Assembly: GCF_014109765.1 (NCBI RefSeq)
Contig: NZ_CP059139.1
Location: 1,674,001-1,738,000, forward strand
Source: Pseudomonas berkeleyensis
GTDB lineage: Bacteria > Pseudomonadota > Gammaproteobacteria > Pseudomonadales > Pseudomonadaceae
Direction: 5' to 3'
DNA: 64,000 nt
Position numbers and translations under genes: made by a program. The notes below the pieces were generated by a model. That model was not told the origin of the DNA and did not search any database. It saw only the letters and a program-made list of their open reading frames with translations. Positions 62,007-64,000 of the stretch are shown in pieces. The number at the start of each line of letters is the position of its first letter. The stretch's first letter is position 1.

Positions 62007-63354
62007 GGCATTTGCGATGTTGCGTCAGTACTTTCAGGGTGGCGAGCAGTTGTCCGGCGAGCCACTACCTGAAGTCGACAAGGCGCTGGTGGAGGACGCC
62101 CCGCGTGTGGTGCGCCTGACCATCTGGACGTTGCTGGGATTCGTCATCTTCCTCGGTTTCTGGGCGCACTTCGCGGAGATCGACGAGGTGACGCGCGGCG
62201 AGGGCAAGGCGATTCCTTCGTCCAAGCTGCAGAAGGTGCAGAACCTCGAAGGCGGCATCATTTCCGAGCTGTTCATCCATGAAGGGCAAGTCGTGGAGGT
62301 GGGCGCGCCGCTGCTGCGCCTTGACCCCACGCGCTTCGAGTCCAACGTCGGCGAGACCGAGGCGGATCGCACTGCGATGCAACTGCGCGTGGAGCGCCTG
62401 AGCGCCGAGGTCGATGATCGCCCGTTGATGATCCCTGATGAACTGCGTGCGCTGGCCCCCGAGCAGGCCGCCAGCGAGGAGGCGCTGTTCCTCAGTCGTC
62501 GCCAACAGCTGAACGATGAGCTGGGCGGCCTGGAGCAACAGATGGTGCAGCGCCGTCAGGAGCTGCAGGAGTTCATTTCCAAACAGGCGCAGTTCCGCAA
62601 CAGCCTGCAACTGCTGCGTCAGGAGATCGGCATTTCCGAGCCGCTGGTGGCCGAAGGCGCAATCTCGCGGGTGGAGGTGTTGCGCCTGCGCCGTGCCGAA
62701 GTGGAGACGCGCGGTCAGCTGGATGCCACGTCACTGGCCATTCCCCGTGCGGAGTCGGCGATCAAGGAGGCGGAGAACAAGATTGCCGAAACTCGCTCGC
62801 GTTTCCGTAGCGAGGCGCTCGGGCAGTTGAACGAGGCACGCACCGAGCTGAGCAAGGCCAATGCCACCGGCAAGGCACTGGAGGATCGGGTCAAGCGTAC
62901 ACTGGTCACGTCGCCGGTACGGGGCATCGTCAAGCAGTTGCTGGTCAACACCATCGGCGGGGTGATCCAGCCGGGCAGCGATCTGGTGGAAATCGTGCCG
63001 CTGGACGATACCTTGCTGGTGGAAGCACGCATCCGCCCGCAGGACATCGCCTTCCTCCATCCCGGGCAGAAGGCCATGGTCAAGTTCACTGCCTATGACT
63101 TCACCATCTATGGCGGCCTGGAAGCTGACCTCGAACAGATCGGCGCCGATACGGTCACCGACGAAGACGGCAACAGCTTTTACCTGATCAAGTTGCGTAC
63201 CCGCCAAAGTCATCTGGGCAGTGACGAGAATCCGCTGTTGATCATCCCCGGCATGGTCGCCTCGGTGGATATCATGACCGGCAAGAAGAGCATCCTCAGC
63301 TACCTGCTCAAACCGATCATCCGCGCCCGCGCCGAGGCCTTGCGCGAGCGTTGA
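61996..63354 (+). CDS. lapC: Type I secretion membrane-fusion protein LapC
   Basis: The HlyD-type adaptor that links LapB and LapE across the periplasm. The 452-residue protein has one transmembrane helix (LTIWTLLGFVIFLGFWAHFA, about 39-58), a lipoyl half-motif (LEGGIISELFIHEGQVVEVG), a long coiled coil (about 110-280) and the conserved C-terminal TLVTSPVRGIVKQLLVNTIG and PGMVASVDIMTGKKSILSYL. The GTG start at 61996 overlaps lapB; an ATG at 62017 is a possible alternative. Confidence 0.93.
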   Translation: MSLKAFAMLRQYFQGGEQLSGEPLPEVDKALVEDAPRVVRLTIWTLLGFVIFLGFWAHFAEIDEVTRGEGKAIPSSKLQKVQNLEGGIISELFIHEGQVVEVGAPLLRLDPTRFESNVGETEADRTAMQLRVERLSAEVDDRPLMIPDELRALAPEQAASEEALFLSRRQQLNDELGGLEQQMVQRRQELQEFISKQAQFRNSLQLLRQEIGISEPLVAEGAISRVEVLRLRRAEVETRGQLDATSLAIPRAESAIKEAENKIAETRSRFRSEALGQLNEARTELSKANATGKALEDRVKRTLVTSPVRGIVKQLLVNTIGGVIQPGSDLVEIVPLDDTLLVEARIRPQDIAFLHPGQKAMVKFTAYDFTIYGGLEADLEQIGADTVTDEDGNSFYLIKLRTRQSHLGSDENPLLIIPGMVASVDIMTGKKSILSYLLKPIIRARAEALRER

Positions 63355-63365
63355 TTAGGCGATGA

Positions 63366-63386
63366 TGGCGCGTTTCCAGCGCGCCA
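63366..63386. terminator. Hairpin between lapC and mmsB
   Basis: TGGCGCG-TTTCCAG-CGCGCCA is a perfect 7-bp stem located between the convergent ends of lapC and mmsB, so it may stop both transcripts. No T tract is present. Confidence 0.5.
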
Positions 63387-63392
63387 CCTCGC

Positions 63393-64000
63393 TCAGATGA
63401 ACAGCTGTTGCACCACCGAGAAGTCCTGCTTGCCCTTGCCCTGTTTGAGCAGCAGGCGATAGAGCTGCAGCGCCAGGGCGCCCATCGGTGCGCTGTTGCC
63501 GTTGTGGCTGGCGGTTTCCTGAGCCAGGCCGAGATCCTTGGCCATCAGCTCGGCCATGAAGCCGCCGCTGTAGCCCTTCGACGCGGGGGCGTTCTCCATC
63601 ACGCCGGGCCAGGGGTTGTACTTCTCCAGCGTCCAGTTGCCGCCCGAACTCTGCCGCATGATCTCCGCCAGTACGGCCGGCTCCAGGCCGTTGGCCACGC
63701 CCATGGCCATGGCCTCGGCGGTGGCGATCATCTGCACGGCGAGCACCTGGTTGTTGCATACCTTGGCCACCTGGCCAGCGCCATCCGGGCCGGCGTGGAA
63801 GATGTTCTTGCCCATGGCGGCGAGCAGTGGTCGGGCTTTTTCCAGCGCCTGGGCCTCACCGCCAACCATGAAGGTCAGGGTGCCGGCTGCCGCCCCGCCG
63901 GTGCCGCCGGAAACGGGCGCATCGAGCAGGGCGATGCCACGTTCGCGAGCGGCGGCGTGCACCTTGCGTGCAGACTCCGGGGCGATGGTCGAGCATTCGA
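63393..64000 (-). CDS. mmsB: 3-hydroxyisobutyrate dehydrogenase, C-terminal part
   Basis: An NAD-dependent dehydrogenase of valine degradation. Only about the last 200 residues are in the window; the gene continues past the right edge. The visible part has ECSTIAPESARKVHAAARER, then the substrate-binding DAPVSGGTGGAAAGTLTFMV and the catalytic Lys in GAGQVAKVCNNQVL, as in the beta-hydroxyacid dehydrogenase family. KGYSGGFMAELMAKDLGLA supports MmsB over other members. It converges with lapC. Confidence 0.92.
   Translation of the reverse strand, partial: ECSTIAPESARKVHAAARERGIALLDAPVSGGTGGAAAGTLTFMVGGEAQALEKARPLLAAMGKNIFHAGPDGAGQVAKVCNNQVLAVQMIATAEAMAMGVANGLEPAVLAEIMRQSSGGNWTLEKYNPWPGVMENAPASKGYSGGFMAELMAKDLGLAQETASHNGNSAPMGALALQLYRLLLKQGKGKQDFSVVQQLFI

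Overview
The window is a GC-rich chromosomal segment of a Pseudomonas. This is inferred from the gene content and order: a gcvH-gcvP-glyA-gcvT cluster next to a TyrR-like GcsR regulator, PhaG, a complete Lap adhesin locus, and GTAGGAGCGG/GTAGCCCGGAT-type intergenic palindromes. The repeats fit the P. mendocina/oleovorans side of the genus, but the species is not proven.

Layout. 1-7.6 kb: glycine catabolism on the minus strand (gcvH, gcvP, glyA, start of gcvT). It has an exact sigma-54 promoter and three upstream GcsR-type boxes that it shares with the divergent sodC; gcsR itself lies just beyond sodC. 7.6-12.1 kb: a small hypothetical, a membrane protein, a secreted endonuclease I, a DsbA-family protein and an MscS channel. 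12.27-19.46 kb: a 7.2-kb integrated element in the 3' end of tRNA-Gly(CCC), with 26-bp att repeats, duplicated repressor-like genes, an excisionase-like gene, a Pf1-type replication initiator and a tyrosine integrase. It has no recognisable coat, ssDNA-binding or Zot genes. At its left end it carries AT-rich cargo: a protein with a HEPN-type R-x4-H motif and a membrane protein. 19.6-23.2 kb: phaG, rsuA, a CWC protein and a diguanylate cyclase.

23.6-36.1 kb is a guanidine-utilisation island: a biotin carboxylase of the urea/guanidine carboxylase family, two UAAP proteins (carboxyguanidine deiminase subunits), two paralogous binding proteins, and an ABC permease and ATPase. Three guanidine-I (ykkC) riboswitches each follow a sigma-54-like promoter. 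A two-hairpin guanidine-II (mini-ykkC) riboswitch candidate precedes a divergent pair made of a 2-oxoglutarate/Fe(II) oxygenase and an unrecognised 310-residue protein. This pair is the best candidate in the window for undescribed guanidine chemistry.

36.3-39.6 kb: a lipoprotein, then a LysR regulator divergent from an SdsA-type alkylsulfatase. 39.7-63.4 kb: the Lap biofilm system. It comprises the protease LapG, the c-di-GMP receptor LapD, the 4,926-residue RTX adhesin LapA with a TAAG LapG site, and the type I secretion genes lapE, lapB and lapC. The lapA-lapE intergenic region has FleQ-like and CRP/Vfr-like palindromes. The window ends inside mmsB.
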